Positions 8,249 to 16,969 of a stretch of 54,318 nucleotides of DNA are shown piece after piece. Position 1 is the first letter of the stretch. Every line of letters begins with the position of its first letter. Both the position numbers and the translations under genes were made by a program. The stretch covers positions 110,142 through 164,459 of the forward strand of contig CASEYP010000002.1 in NCBI GenBank assembly GCA_949292185.1, read 5' to 3'. The DNA is from an uncultured bacterium (GTDB lineage Bacteria; Cyanobacteriota; Vampirovibrionia; Gastranaerophilales; Gastranaerophilaceae). Under the pieces are notes generated by a model, which was given only the letters and a program-made list of their open reading frames with translations, searched no databases and was not told where the DNA came from.

Positions 8249-8953
8249 TTATTTTAAGCTAGTTTGAACAAATAGATTTATAATATCACTCATCACAGCA
8301 GATTGTCTTTGATACTGCTGTGATTTTGCTTCTAAAAGACTAATCTGTTTACGATATTCAATAATATTATTTTGGCATTCTTGAGAATTTGCATTCAAAG
8401 AATCCTGAAACTGTTTAGCTTCTTGCAAAACACTACTCATAGAAATACCTAAAGCTTCCATTGTCTGCTTAATAATAATAGCACCTGTTTGTCTTGAAAC
8501 TCCGGTAGGAAGTTTTGCAATTAACTGTTTTAAAACAGCGATATTTGGCGGATAATTCGTATCATCTTGAGCAAATGCATCAGCTCCCAAATTTTGAGCT
8601 AAACTTTTTTGAAAAGCATTATCAACAAATGAAGGTTGAACAGCAGCTTGGAATTGCATATGAGCAGCTTGATCCTGCAATTGAGATTGAACTTTCATTT
8701 GTAATTCTGAGTGAATTGATGGCTGAACAGTTTCTTTTACAGATTGCATAAATGAATTATCTACAGAAGAATCTATAACTGAAGATTGAGAATCCACAGC
8801 TGAAGAATTAGAAATTGATGATTCTGGTTCATGTTCAACATTCTGAGAATTTTCATTAACAAAAACTTCACCGTCAGAATGCTCCATAGTCTGCATTTTT
8901 AACGCTTCAACAATTTTCTTTCCCATACCTTCATTCATATTCTCTACCGCCAT
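8249..8953 (-). CDS. Hypothetical Gln/Ser-rich protein, 234 aa
   Basis: I do not recognise the family. Residues ~1-120 are low-complexity and probably disordered, rich in Ser, Gln, Glu and Val with little Lys. Residues ~130-234 look folded: a conserved-looking helical segment (NIAVLKQLIAKLPTGVSRQT) followed by a coiled coil (KQISLLEAKSQQYQRQSAVM) and a hydrophobic end. A disordered arm before a coiled coil suggests a scaffold or assembly protein. It stands alone on the minus strand: convergent with the coiled-coil gene pair on one side, divergent from the PurH-like gene on the other. TAAGAGGAATT precedes the start. Confidence 0.65.
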   Translation of the reverse strand: MAVENMNEGMGKKIVEALKMQTMEHSDGEVFVNENSQNVEHEPESSISNSSAVDSQSSVIDSSVDNSFMQSVKETVQPSIHSELQMKVQSQLQDQAAHMQFQAAVQPSFVDNAFQKSLAQNLGADAFAQDDTNYPPNIAVLKQLIAKLPTGVSRQTGAIIIKQTMEALGISMSSVLQEAKQFQDSLNANSQECQNNIIEYRKQISLLEAKSQQYQRQSAVMSDIINLFVQTSLK

Positions 8954-9108
8954 AATTCCTCTTATTTATTGTTCTAAACAACTTAATTATAATAAAGATA
9001 TACAATTTTATCAAGAAGATTAAAAAAATATACATAACTTAGTTTAAGTTTTATTAACTTGATAGTAATAATTCTTTATGCTAGCATCAAAGACAAAAGA
9101 GGGATATT

Positions 9109-10044
9109 ATGAATACAATAGAAATAAGTGATTTTAGCGATTTGCCTTGTGGTGAAAACGCACATCAAGAAGCATTTTTAGCTCCTGTAGAAGACGGCAT
9201 AACATACGATATTTTAAGCGAAAACAAGACTCTTGAATATATAGATTACCTAAATTTATCAAAAGTTTTGGAAATTCTTGGAGAATTTTTTGATGTAAAC
9301 GCATCAGCTATAGCAAAAGAAAATTCATTATGTGCTGTAGCATTAGGCAATTCTTCAGAAACAGCTTTTTATAAAATATTAGAAAGCGATCCAATATCAT
9401 TAACAGATAGTACAATCGGATTTAGCAAAGAAGTTTCACTGGAAATTGCAAAACAACTAATTGCAATAGGCATAAAAAATATAATTGCAACAAACTACAG
9501 AAAAGATGCCTTAGACCTATTAAAAAATCACGCAGGAATAAACGTTATACAAGTGACCAGTCCATTACAAGAGCTATTAGGCTTTGTAACAAAAGATATT
9601 AAAGTAACTCCATTTGGCTACTTGGTACAAGAACAGAATTTAAGCAAATTATCAAAATCCTCATTTAAGGTTAAAGGGAAAATTAAACCAACCCAAGAAC
9701 AAGCTGAAGATGCGATATTTGCGTGGAAAGTTGTAAAACATACAAAAAGTAAATCTGTAGTAATAGCAAAAGATTTATCAACAAAAGCAATAGTTCAAGG
9801 CCACACAAACGGCATTGACTTAGTTGAACAAGCAATGGATATAGCCTGTGAAAATTCTAAAGATGCAATACTTGCTGTTGATGGAGTAATTGAAAATGTA
9901 GAGATTATAAATGCTGCAATACAAGGTAGAATAGGTTTAATTATAGAAGCTTGTGACAGCACTTCATCACAAAAAATAACAAAATTAGCAGATAAATACA
10001 GCCTTTCATTAATTGCAACAGGCATTAGAAATTATAGATACTAA
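9109..10044 (+). CDS. Stand-alone PurH AICAR-transformylase-like protein, probably catalytically altered
   Basis: 311 residues aligning by eye along the AICAR-transformylase half of PurH, without the IMP cyclohydrolase half. Landmarks: CGENAHQEA (15-22) for the PurH YGENPHQ; KPTQEQAEDAIFAWKVVKHTKSK for PxxxELxDxxFxWKVxKxxKSN; and the end SLIATGIRNYRY for FTDMRHFRH. The catalytic Lys-His motif of PurH (KHANPCGVA) reads KENSLCAVA here, so the His is Glu71 and the NPCG turn is lost. The SDAFFPF motif is also gone. It therefore probably does not formylate AICAR; a regulatory, scaffolding or new role is possible. It sits 12 bases before a dCMP-deaminase-like gene, which suggests a nucleotide link. 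Confidence 0.75.
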   Translation: MNTIEISDFSDLPCGENAHQEAFLAPVEDGITYDILSENKTLEYIDYLNLSKVLEILGEFFDVNASAIAKENSLCAVALGNSSETAFYKILESDPISLTDSTIGFSKEVSLEIAKQLIAIGIKNIIATNYRKDALDLLKNHAGINVIQVTSPLQELLGFVTKDIKVTPFGYLVQEQNLSKLSKSSFKVKGKIKPTQEQAEDAIFAWKVVKHTKSKSVVIAKDLSTKAIVQGHTNGIDLVEQAMDIACENSKDAILAVDGVIENVEIINAAIQGRIGLIIEACDSTSSQKITKLADKYSLSLIATGIRNYRY

Positions 10045-10056
10045 AGAGGTAAAAAT

Positions 10057-10506
10057 ATGGAAATAAAACCGTGGGATGAATATTTTCTAGACTTAGCCAA
10101 AACATGTGCAACACGTTCAAACTGTATAAGAGCACAAGTTGGGGCAGTAATAGTCGGAGAAGATAAAAAAATAAAAGCTACAGGTTATAATGGAACACCA
10201 TCCAAAGTTGAATCCTGTGCAGAAAGAGGGGAATGCTACAGAATAAAAAACAACATTCCATCAGGTACAAAATATGAAACCTGCAGATCAATACACGCAG
10301 AACAAAATGCAATAATCCAGGCAGGTCAAGACAGATGTAAGGATGCAACAATATACATCTGGGGACATAACTTTATTTGTATTTTATGTAAAAGATTTAT
10401 AGTACAAGCAGGAATAAAAAACTGTGTTCTAAAAAAAGATGAAAATTCTCCAATCGTAAGAGTTTCTGTTGATGAAATAAGAAGAGAATTAGAAGAGCAA
10501 AGATAA
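10057..10506 (+). CDS. dCMP/cytidine deaminase family protein (ComEB-like)
   Basis: Zinc-dependent deaminase of 149 residues, most like dCMP deaminase, which converts dCMP to dUMP for thymidylate synthesis. The zinc-site residues are visible: His80 and the proton-shuttling Glu82 in SIHAEQNAI, and Cys108 and Cys111 in FICILCKRFIVQAGI. The usual Pro before the first Cys (PCxxC) is replaced, giving ICILC. The N-terminal SNCIRAQVGAVIV and GYNGTPS segments are typical of the dCMP deaminase subgroup. It has an AGAGG ribosome site and follows the PurH-like gene by 12 bases, so the two are co-transcribed. The exact substrate (dCMP or another cytidine compound) cannot be fixed from sequence. Confidence 0.88.
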   Translation: MEIKPWDEYFLDLAKTCATRSNCIRAQVGAVIVGEDKKIKATGYNGTPSKVESCAERGECYRIKNNIPSGTKYETCRSIHAEQNAIIQAGQDRCKDATIYIWGHNFICILCKRFIVQAGIKNCVLKKDENSPIVRVSVDEIRRELEEQR

Positions 10507-10536
10507 AATTATTATTAACTCAAGGGATATATAAAT

Positions 10537-12594
10537 ATGAAAAATTATAAAATATTACTACTAGTTTTAGGATTATTACTAACTAGTTCTGTTCCGAATA
10601 TTGCATTTTCAGCTCAAGATACATCCACTCAAACTTCAACTACCGGAGTTTATGTAACAAGAGAGCCATCAGTAATTTCACCCAAAATAGAAAAAGAAAT
10701 GAGAACTAACATCTCAAAGATATATGGTGAAGATAAAACAGATGAAATTTATAATAAAATAACAGAAATTGCAGCAAAGGCAAAAACTGAAAGATCTGAA
10801 AAACTAAAACAAGAAGATTTAACAAGAGAAAGTGATTGGTACAAAGATGAAGTAATATACATGTTCTACGTTGACCAATTTGGAACTATTACCCCGGAAA
10901 AACCAAACAAATTTAAAGATACAATAGGAATGCTTGATTACTTAAAAGAACTTGGTGTAACTACAATATATATGCTACCATTTGCAGATTCTCCAATGGA
11001 AGATTCAGGCTTTGACGTTAAAAATCCACAAAACGTAAGAAAAGATTTAGGCGGAAAAGTTCAATTTGAACAATTTATAAAAGCTGCAAAAGACAAAGGA
11101 TTTAATATAAAAGCTGACCTTGTATTAAACCATTTTTCAGACCAACACGAATGGTTTCAAGAAGCTTTAAAAGGAGATACAGATAAACTTAATAACTTCA
11201 TCGTAAGAGAAACAATGCCTGAATATACAAAATATGTAGATGAAAAATTAGGCACAGTAATTGAATACAAAGAAGATGACGGATCAATCAGCAAAAGAAG
11301 ACTAATATTCCCTGATGTTACAGATAACAATTACAGAAAAGTAACTATCAATGGAAAAGATTACTATTTATACCACACATTTTACCCATTCCAACTTGAT
11401 ATAAACTGGGAAAATCCGGATGTTTTATATTACAACTTGGAAACAATAAATTACTGGGCAAATTTAGGAGTTGATATATTCAGACTTGATGCAATACCAT
11501 ATTTAATAAAAGAAAAAGGTACAAATGCAGAGAACCAACCAAAAACTCACGCAATAATAAAACTATTAAGTGACTATCTTCAAGCAGTAGCACCAAGAAG
11601 TGTACTCCAAGCCGAAGCATGCCAGCTGCCAAAAGACGTTATTCCATATTTTGGAACAGAAAGAAAAACCGAAACAATAGTAGACGGCAAGCCAAAAGAA
11701 TTAAAAAGAACAGACGAAGTTCAAATTGCATACAATTTTCCATACATGCCAGCACTATGGGCAAGTTTTATCACAGAAGACAGCTCCTATTTTCAACAGG
11801 CAGTAAAAGAAACGCCTAATATTCCGGAAACAGCCAGCTGGGCAACATTTTTAAGAGTTCACGATGAATTAACTCTTGAAATGGTAACCCCAGAAATGCG
11901 AGAACTTATATATAAAGCACTAGAACCAAAAGGAGCACCTTTTAGAAAAGGTTTTGGAGTAAGCGGACGTATGGCAAACTTTTTAGATGAAGACCACGAC
12001 CATATTGAAATGGCATTTTCAGTATTATTATCAATGCCGGGAATTCCAATAATCTATTATGGTGATGAAATTGGTGCAAAAAATAACTTTGCAAACGCTA
12101 AAAAAAGTGCCGAATTAAGAAAGAAAAAACAAAAGAAAAGTAAAATCAAATTACTATCATTTTTTGATTCAAGAGATATCAATAGAGGTTCTCTAACCCA
12201 ACAAGCATTCTATGATGCAACAAAAACTACAAAAACATATAGCGGAAAAATATTCCATAAAGTTCAAAAAATGATAGCTCTAAGAAAAGAAATACCTGCT
12301 CTTAGAAGAGGCTCATTAACTATTTTAAAAACTAAAAAGCCTTATATATTTGCCTACATAAGAAGCTACAAAGGTGAAAAATACTTAATCGTAAATAACC
12401 TTGCAGATAAAAGATGTACAGCAGAAATTGAACTTCCTGCAGAAACTTTACTAAAAGCTATCGCACATAAAGAATATGTATATTTAAAAAACATACTTAC
12501 CGATGAAGAATACAAAGTTAAAGTTTCTCTAAAAGATAAAAAGACAAGACTTCTTATGTATCCTTACGCTGTAGTATGGTTGAAACTACCGTAG
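10537..12594 (+). CDS. Exported GH13 protein, trehalose-synthase (TreS)-like
   Basis: 685 residues. Residues 1-26 are a clear Sec signal peptide (MKNYKILLLVLGLLLTSSVP, cleavage near AFSA). After a ~75-residue linker comes a GH13 catalytic barrel: ADLVLNHFSDQHEWF, nucleophile Asp318 in FRLDA, acid/base Glu360 in LQAEACQ, and Asp443 in RVHDELTLEMVTPE. The segments LKEKGTNAENQPKTH-like, DVIPYFG and IPIIYYGDEIGAKN closely follow maltose alpha-D-glucosyltransferase (TreS), which interconverts maltose and trehalose. TreS is normally cytoplasmic, so export is unusual. Secreted alpha-glucan hydrolysis is the alternative. The last 41 bases overlap the convergent acyltransferase gene. Confidence 0.85.
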   Translation: MKNYKILLLVLGLLLTSSVPNIAFSAQDTSTQTSTTGVYVTREPSVISPKIEKEMRTNISKIYGEDKTDEIYNKITEIAAKAKTERSEKLKQEDLTRESDWYKDEVIYMFYVDQFGTITPEKPNKFKDTIGMLDYLKELGVTTIYMLPFADSPMEDSGFDVKNPQNVRKDLGGKVQFEQFIKAAKDKGFNIKADLVLNHFSDQHEWFQEALKGDTDKLNNFIVRETMPEYTKYVDEKLGTVIEYKEDDGSISKRRLIFPDVTDNNYRKVTINGKDYYLYHTFYPFQLDINWENPDVLYYNLETINYWANLGVDIFRLDAIPYLIKEKGTNAENQPKTHAIIKLLSDYLQAVAPRSVLQAEACQLPKDVIPYFGTERKTETIVDGKPKELKRTDEVQIAYNFPYMPALWASFITEDSSYFQQAVKETPNIPETASWATFLRVHDELTLEMVTPEMRELIYKALEPKGAPFRKGFGVSGRMANFLDEDHDHIEMAFSVLLSMPGIPIIYYGDEIGAKNNFANAKKSAELRKKKQKKSKIKLLSFFDSRDINRGSLTQQAFYDATKTTKTYSGKIFHKVQKMIALRKEIPALRRGSLTILKTKKPYIFAYIRSYKGEKYLIVNNLADKRCTAEIELPAETLLKAIAHKEYVYLKNILTDEEYKVKVSLKDKKTRLLMYPYAVVWLKLP

Positions 12595-13660
12595 AAAGTT
12601 TTTTATAAATAAATTGTTGGAATACTCCAAAATATGTAGTAATAAGCATTACCACTACAAAGTATAAATACGTTGTCTGAACAGGGTTATAAATTGAATA
12701 AATTTTATCACCCTTTTCAGATAACGGAATACCCTTTATACGGAAAATAATTAATGTAATCATATACATAACAAATAAATGATTTGCCATAATATGATAA
12801 GTTACTTTACCCATACTTTGAAGTAATTTAACATCCTTCAAATACGGATACAACAATTTAACCGTCAATAAACAAACCCAAATACCCGTAATTGAAGTAA
12901 ATACAGGAACAATAATTTGATCATCAAATCTGCACCAAACAAGTACATAACTTAACCCAATACCATGAGTCGGGTCATAATCTCTATTAAATAACCATAA
13001 AATAGACTGAACTAAAATAACAATACCTAACCATTTCGGAGTAAAAATATCATGCTTATCTTTAATATATTGAACGTAAAAATGACCTAAATAAACAAAG
13101 AATAGAGAAAAAGTTGTTCTAATAACAACTAATTCTAAAGGAGTATGCACAGGTAACATTTTCCACACTGGAATAGACAAAAATCCTAACAATGAAAAGA
13201 ATGCCAAATGTACAAATTTATTATCAATAGGTCTTAACATTCTCATTAAGAATAAGAATACAATCAATGTCATAAACAACTGAGGAACAAACCATAAAGG
13301 GGCACATAATAAAATTTGGTGACCGTTTAAAAATGGAGTTATAAAAAAGTTTTTCAATGAAATTGGTGAACCGAAAAATTCGCCAATAACAGGAACCAAA
13401 GCTAAAGTTATTAATAAATACACAGCTTCATAAGCAAAATATGGAACCAACAAAGACTTAATTCTTCTTTTAAAATAAACAGCAACATCATCTAAATACT
13501 TATCTTTAAACAACATCCCTGAAATAAAGAAGAATAATGCAAGTTGAAAAGAATAAGGCGGAAACATTCCAAAAATAGAAAACTCCAAATGTCCTGAAAC
13601 AACAAGCATAATTGCAAGTGCCTTTAATAATGTAATTTCACCTGAAAAAACTTTATCCAT
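12554..13660 (-). CDS. Acyltransferase family 3 membrane protein
   Basis: 368 residues with about ten membrane helices. The N-terminal signature of acyltransferase-3 proteins is present: LLKALAIMLVVSGHLEFSIF, including the catalytic-type His, then FFFISGMLFK and RRIKSLLVPYFAYE. Such proteins usually O-acetylate surface or secreted sugars. The start is well supported by TTGAGGAGGAAAA. The 3' end overlaps the GH13 gene by 41 bases tail to tail, so their transcripts are antisense there. It is divergent from the fliE operon. The substrate is unknown; lipopolysaccharide or exopolysaccharide decoration is a reasonable guess. Confidence 0.85.
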   Translation of the reverse strand: MDKVFSGEITLLKALAIMLVVSGHLEFSIFGMFPPYSFQLALFFFISGMLFKDKYLDDVAVYFKRRIKSLLVPYFAYEAVYLLITLALVPVIGEFFGSPISLKNFFITPFLNGHQILLCAPLWFVPQLFMTLIVFLFLMRMLRPIDNKFVHLAFFSLLGFLSIPVWKMLPVHTPLELVVIRTTFSLFFVYLGHFYVQYIKDKHDIFTPKWLGIVILVQSILWLFNRDYDPTHGIGLSYVLVWCRFDDQIIVPVFTSITGIWVCLLTVKLLYPYLKDVKLLQSMGKVTYHIMANHLFVMYMITLIIFRIKGIPLSEKGDKIYSIYNPVQTTYLYFVVVMLITTYFGVFQQFIYKKLSTVVSTILQRKDT

Positions 13661-13841
13661 TTTTCCTCCTCAATAAAAAAACTAAAAAAATTATATCTAA
13701 AAATATAATATAAGCAAATAATCAATAGAATATAAAATTAACCACATACTTGATTTTTCATAAAAAATCCTTAAAACATAAGCTAGAAAACAAATACACT
13801 CTAGTATCATACTCCTTTTGATTGATTTTTTAGTTTATATA

Positions 13842-13871
13842 TTGAAAAAGATTGTAAAAATAAGGTAATAT
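13842..13871 (+). promoter_or_regulatory. Candidate fliE operon promoter with overlapping HLR1-like box
   Basis: A sigma-70-like promoter, TTGAAA (13842-13847) and TAATAT (13866-13871) with an 18-base spacer, lies just upstream of the fliE ribosome site. On the opposite strand 13841-13858 reads TTTACAAT-CT-TTTTCAAT, matching paired KTTACAWW (the HLR1 box of cyanobacterial RpaB) at 15 of 16 positions. A bound regulator would cover the -35 region and spacer. No sigma-28-type promoter is evident. Confidence 0.4.
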
Positions 13872-13891
13872 AAAAAAGAGAGGTAGTATAC

Positions 13892-14230
13892 ATGCAAAGT
13901 AATTTTCCACAATATGATTTAGCATCAAGAATACAACATACCAAATTTGATACAGGATTTGGCAAAATGCCAAGCGCAAGACTAGATAGAGTTGAAAAAC
14001 CTGAAACTCAGAATTTTCAACAAGTATTTACTGGGCTTGTTGAAAATTTGAACGCAGAAATGGAAGCACCCGACAATTTACTAAAAGATGTTATGTCAGG
14101 GAACCAAAACGTAGATATCCATGATGTTATGACAGCAATGTCAAAATCTGAAATCAGTATCAACGTTGCAACACAAATTGTAGGTAAAGTTATCAACGCA
14201 TACGACAGAATTTCACAAATTTCAGTATAA
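13892..14230 (+). CDS. fliE: Flagellar basal-body protein FliE
   Basis: 112 residues. The C-terminal ~75 match FliE: FQQVFTGLVENLNAEMEAPD, then a central region and MTAMSKSEISINVATQIVGKVINAYDRISQI, corresponding to the FliE end KAELSFQLMVQVRNKLVSAYQEIM. FliE joins the MS ring to the rod and is needed for opening the export apparatus. It has an AGAGAGG ribosome site and is first in the fliE-fliF cluster, the classical order. The N-terminal ~40 residues are variable. A non-motile type III system could also use such an inner-rod protein. Confidence 0.88.
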   Translation: MQSNFPQYDLASRIQHTKFDTGFGKMPSARLDRVEKPETQNFQQVFTGLVENLNAEMEAPDNLLKDVMSGNQNVDIHDVMTAMSKSEISINVATQIVGKVINAYDRISQISV

Positions 14231-14290
14231 AGATATTAACTAAGAAATAAAGCAAGAAATAATAATTAATTACAGACGACGGGAATAAAG

Positions 14291-15958
14291 ATGGATTTTA
14301 ACAAGATATTAGAAAACAAACCATTATTATACGGTATAATTGGCGGAGTAGTCTTGATTATAGCAGTTGTAGTATTAGCAATAGCTATAGCAAGCAACAA
14401 TGGAGGAGGAAAATCTTCCGAAGCAGTTGGCGGGGAACCTCTAAAAGCAAACGTGGACTTGCTTACTACAGATAATCTTGGTAAAGCCTTAGAAATCCAA
14501 GCTCTTTTAGCAAAACAAGGTATTACGGCAGAAAGATCCCTTGATGGTACAAAATCAAAATTATTTTTAAACAAAAATAATTGTTCAACACTTACAAAAA
14601 AATGTACAATAACAGACCGTGATAATGCAATTATAGCAATAGTACAAAGCGGTTTAGTAGACCAAAATGTAGGATTAGAAATTTTTGATAAAGGTGATTT
14701 TACATCAACAAAAGAAGATAAAAGAATTCGTCTTGCCAGAGCAATGAATGGAGAACTTGCAAGACTTATCAAACAAATAAAACCAATTCAAAACGCTACA
14801 GTATTTATATCAATTCCGGAAAACAGTTCAATGTTTGAAGATGAAAAGCCAAGAACAGCAACTGTACAACTGGTTATGCCAATAGATGAAAAACTTGACC
14901 AGTTAAAAGTAAAAGCAATTACAAACTTAATTATTGGTAGTACAGGAATCTCAGCAGAAAACATTGCAATTACGGATACAAACGGAAATGTTTACCATAG
15001 TGTAATGAATGCAGAAGATGAAATGCTTCAAAAACTTGAAGAAAATGATAAATATATGCAACAAAAAATTTCAAAACAATTAGACAGATTAGTAGGTCCT
15101 GGAAATTATGTTGCAACAGTAAGTACATTTTTACGTCAAGCACCGGTTGAAAAATTTTCAATAGAATATGATCCAACAAAAAAAGCATCCGTATCAGAAC
15201 AATCATTCAGGGAAGGTTTAGGCGACAAAACGCAAGACCAATCCCAAGGTGTAAATGCCGTTAGTACATATTTACCAAACGGTTTACCAACATCAGGAAC
15301 AGATTCAAGTCAGTCAAGAAATTATTCAAGACAAGCTACAGAAACCCAATATGGGGTAACAAAAACTCAAACAAACGAATATATTAAACCTGGTGTTATA
15401 GAAGACATATCAATAGCAGTAACATTGGACAGAAACAATCTTCCATCTGACACAACACTGGAAGAATTAAAAGAACTAATAGCTAGAGCCGCAAGTCCAA
15501 AAGTTAGTGCAAATGATGTTTCAATAGCATTTACAAATTCAACAGATCCATATCTAACACCTGAAAAACAACAAGCTCTACCTAAAGTAGACGAAACAGG
15601 AAATCCTTGGTGGTTAGCATTATTACTATCAGGTCTTGGATTAATAATAATATTTAAAGCAATCTCAGCAAAAGTAAAACGCATCAAAGAAGAGAACGAA
15701 ATGGAAGTTGAAGCTCTAAGACAACAAACTCTTGAACAAGAACGTCAATTGAAAGACATAAATTCAAGAGCAAGTCAATTAACTCAACGTCAATCAGAAT
15801 TAGCACAAGATTTGATAAATCAACAACAAAAAGCAGCTATTCCACAATTTGATGAAAGCTTATTAACAGATTCACTAGATAGTATCTCAAGCGAAATCAC
15901 AGAAGACTCAGCAGACAAAATCAAAAGCTGGATAGAAGAAGGATCAAAGGGAAATTAA
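14291..15958 (+). CDS. fliF: Flagellar MS-ring protein FliF
   Basis: 555 residues, the usual FliF length. One N-terminal membrane helix (~13-34) precedes the periplasmic ring-building domains: LGKALEIQALLAKQGITAER, RLARAMNGELARLIKQIKPI with VFISIPE, and a second domain with QLDRLVGPGNYVATVS. A Ser/Gln/Thr-rich loop follows (~305-365), then a second membrane helix (~437-455) and a cytosolic coiled-coil tail ending IKSWIEEG. The tail resembles the FliG-binding end of FliF (RxWL/M). It forms the membrane ring of a flagellum or flagellar-type secretion system. The RBS is GACGGGAA; the next gene starts 6 bases after the stop. Confidence 0.93.
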   Translation: MDFNKILENKPLLYGIIGGVVLIIAVVVLAIAIASNNGGGKSSEAVGGEPLKANVDLLTTDNLGKALEIQALLAKQGITAERSLDGTKSKLFLNKNNCSTLTKKCTITDRDNAIIAIVQSGLVDQNVGLEIFDKGDFTSTKEDKRIRLARAMNGELARLIKQIKPIQNATVFISIPENSSMFEDEKPRTATVQLVMPIDEKLDQLKVKAITNLIIGSTGISAENIAITDTNGNVYHSVMNAEDEMLQKLEENDKYMQQKISKQLDRLVGPGNYVATVSTFLRQAPVEKFSIEYDPTKKASVSEQSFREGLGDKTQDQSQGVNAVSTYLPNGLPTSGTDSSQSRNYSRQATETQYGVTKTQTNEYIKPGVIEDISIAVTLDRNNLPSDTTLEELKELIARAASPKVSANDVSIAFTNSTDPYLTPEKQQALPKVDETGNPWWLALLLSGLGLIIIFKAISAKVKRIKEENEMEVEALRQQTLEQERQLKDINSRASQLTQRQSELAQDLINQQQKAAIPQFDESLLTDSLDSISSEITEDSADKIKSWIEEGSKGN

Positions 15959-15964
15959 AAAAAC

Positions 15965-16957
15965 ATGGCAACCAAATTTGATTATGAAAGTTTTGCACAA
16001 AATTTAGCAGCACAAGCTCAAGAACTTGTACCGCCAGAGTTTAATGATGTACAAAAGCAGTACGTAGTAAATACCCTAGGAAACTTTGCCCTTCTATCAG
16101 GGAAAGCCTTAGCTGAAGATCCAAACCTAAATTTTAATGAAGAACAAGCTGTTACTATAACCCAAATAATTGCAGAATGGTCATTTCACAAATCAGTAGA
16201 CTTAATACGATCAGGAATTCCACAACAATATTGGGATTCTGTAATGCAAAAGATTGCATATACAATATTTGAAATAGCAAAACAAACCTTTTCTCAAGGT
16301 CTACCGAATGACAAAATTATTGAACTTATAGAACACCACGTAAAAAAAGCTTACGTTGAGGCACTTGGGGAGTTGAAGAATAAAGGGATAATAGATGAAG
16401 GCTTAATGGAATATGCCGCATCCCAATCCAATATGGATAAAATGGCTCAAGAAATGCAATCCCAACAAGATCAACAAGCACAAGCAGCAGCTCAAGGTGG
16501 TGTTCCAACGACTCAACAAAATGGGAATATTGATTTTCCTAAAGTTGATTCAAAAGTATTAAAACTTGCAACAGTGGCAATGCTATTTAAGAAAATGAAC
16601 CAAGATAAAGTTCAAACTATCTTAAACAAATTTGACCCTGAAGAAGCTCAAATGGTTGTAAAATTTATGAAAGTACCAAACTTAGCAGAAAAAGTTGGTG
16701 CACAAAACGCTCTAAGATGCTTGCAAGAAATAAAAACAAACTTACCAAAAAATACAGATCTAACACCAAATAGAATTGTAACAAGATTAAGAAAATTCAC
16801 ATCAAAATACACAACAAAAGATTTAGATACAATGTTAATAAGAGAGCGCATGGGCGTAAAAAGACTGGTATTTAATGCAATGGAAGGCAAATATTATGAT
16901 AAAATGCCACCAAAAGTTGCAAGTATTGTTGCCACACACCTTGCTGATAGTGTATAA
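15965..16957 (+). CDS. Non-canonical protein in the FliG (or SctK) position
   Basis: 330 residues between fliF and fliH, where FliG is expected, and of FliG length. The canonical landmarks are absent: I find no EHPQTIA motif, and no torque-helix motif (F-x-DL...D...REV). The first ~170 residues are helical and unlike FliG-N. A Gln/Ala-rich linker follows (~165-190). Residues ~200-255 (LKLATVAMLFKKMNQDKVQT, ILNKFDPEEAQMVVKFM) do resemble a FliG-type armadillo segment. It may be a very divergent FliG, a FliG without motor function, or an analogue of SctK, which occupies the same place in some type III operons. FliF's tail keeps a FliG-binding-like end, suggesting they interact. Confidence 0.55.
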   Translation: MATKFDYESFAQNLAAQAQELVPPEFNDVQKQYVVNTLGNFALLSGKALAEDPNLNFNEEQAVTITQIIAEWSFHKSVDLIRSGIPQQYWDSVMQKIAYTIFEIAKQTFSQGLPNDKIIELIEHHVKKAYVEALGELKNKGIIDEGLMEYAASQSNMDKMAQEMQSQQDQQAQAAAQGGVPTTQQNGNIDFPKVDSKVLKLATVAMLFKKMNQDKVQTILNKFDPEEAQMVVKFMKVPNLAEKVGAQNALRCLQEIKTNLPKNTDLTPNRIVTRLRKFTSKYTTKDLDTMLIRERMGVKRLVFNAMEGKYYDKMPPKVASIVATHLADSV

Positions 16958-16969
16958 TAATGTTGTATC

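Noticed and set aside
11619..11819. 66-codon frame inside the GH13 gene
   Set aside because: It is a +1 frame shadow within a gene whose catalytic motifs are continuous on both sides.
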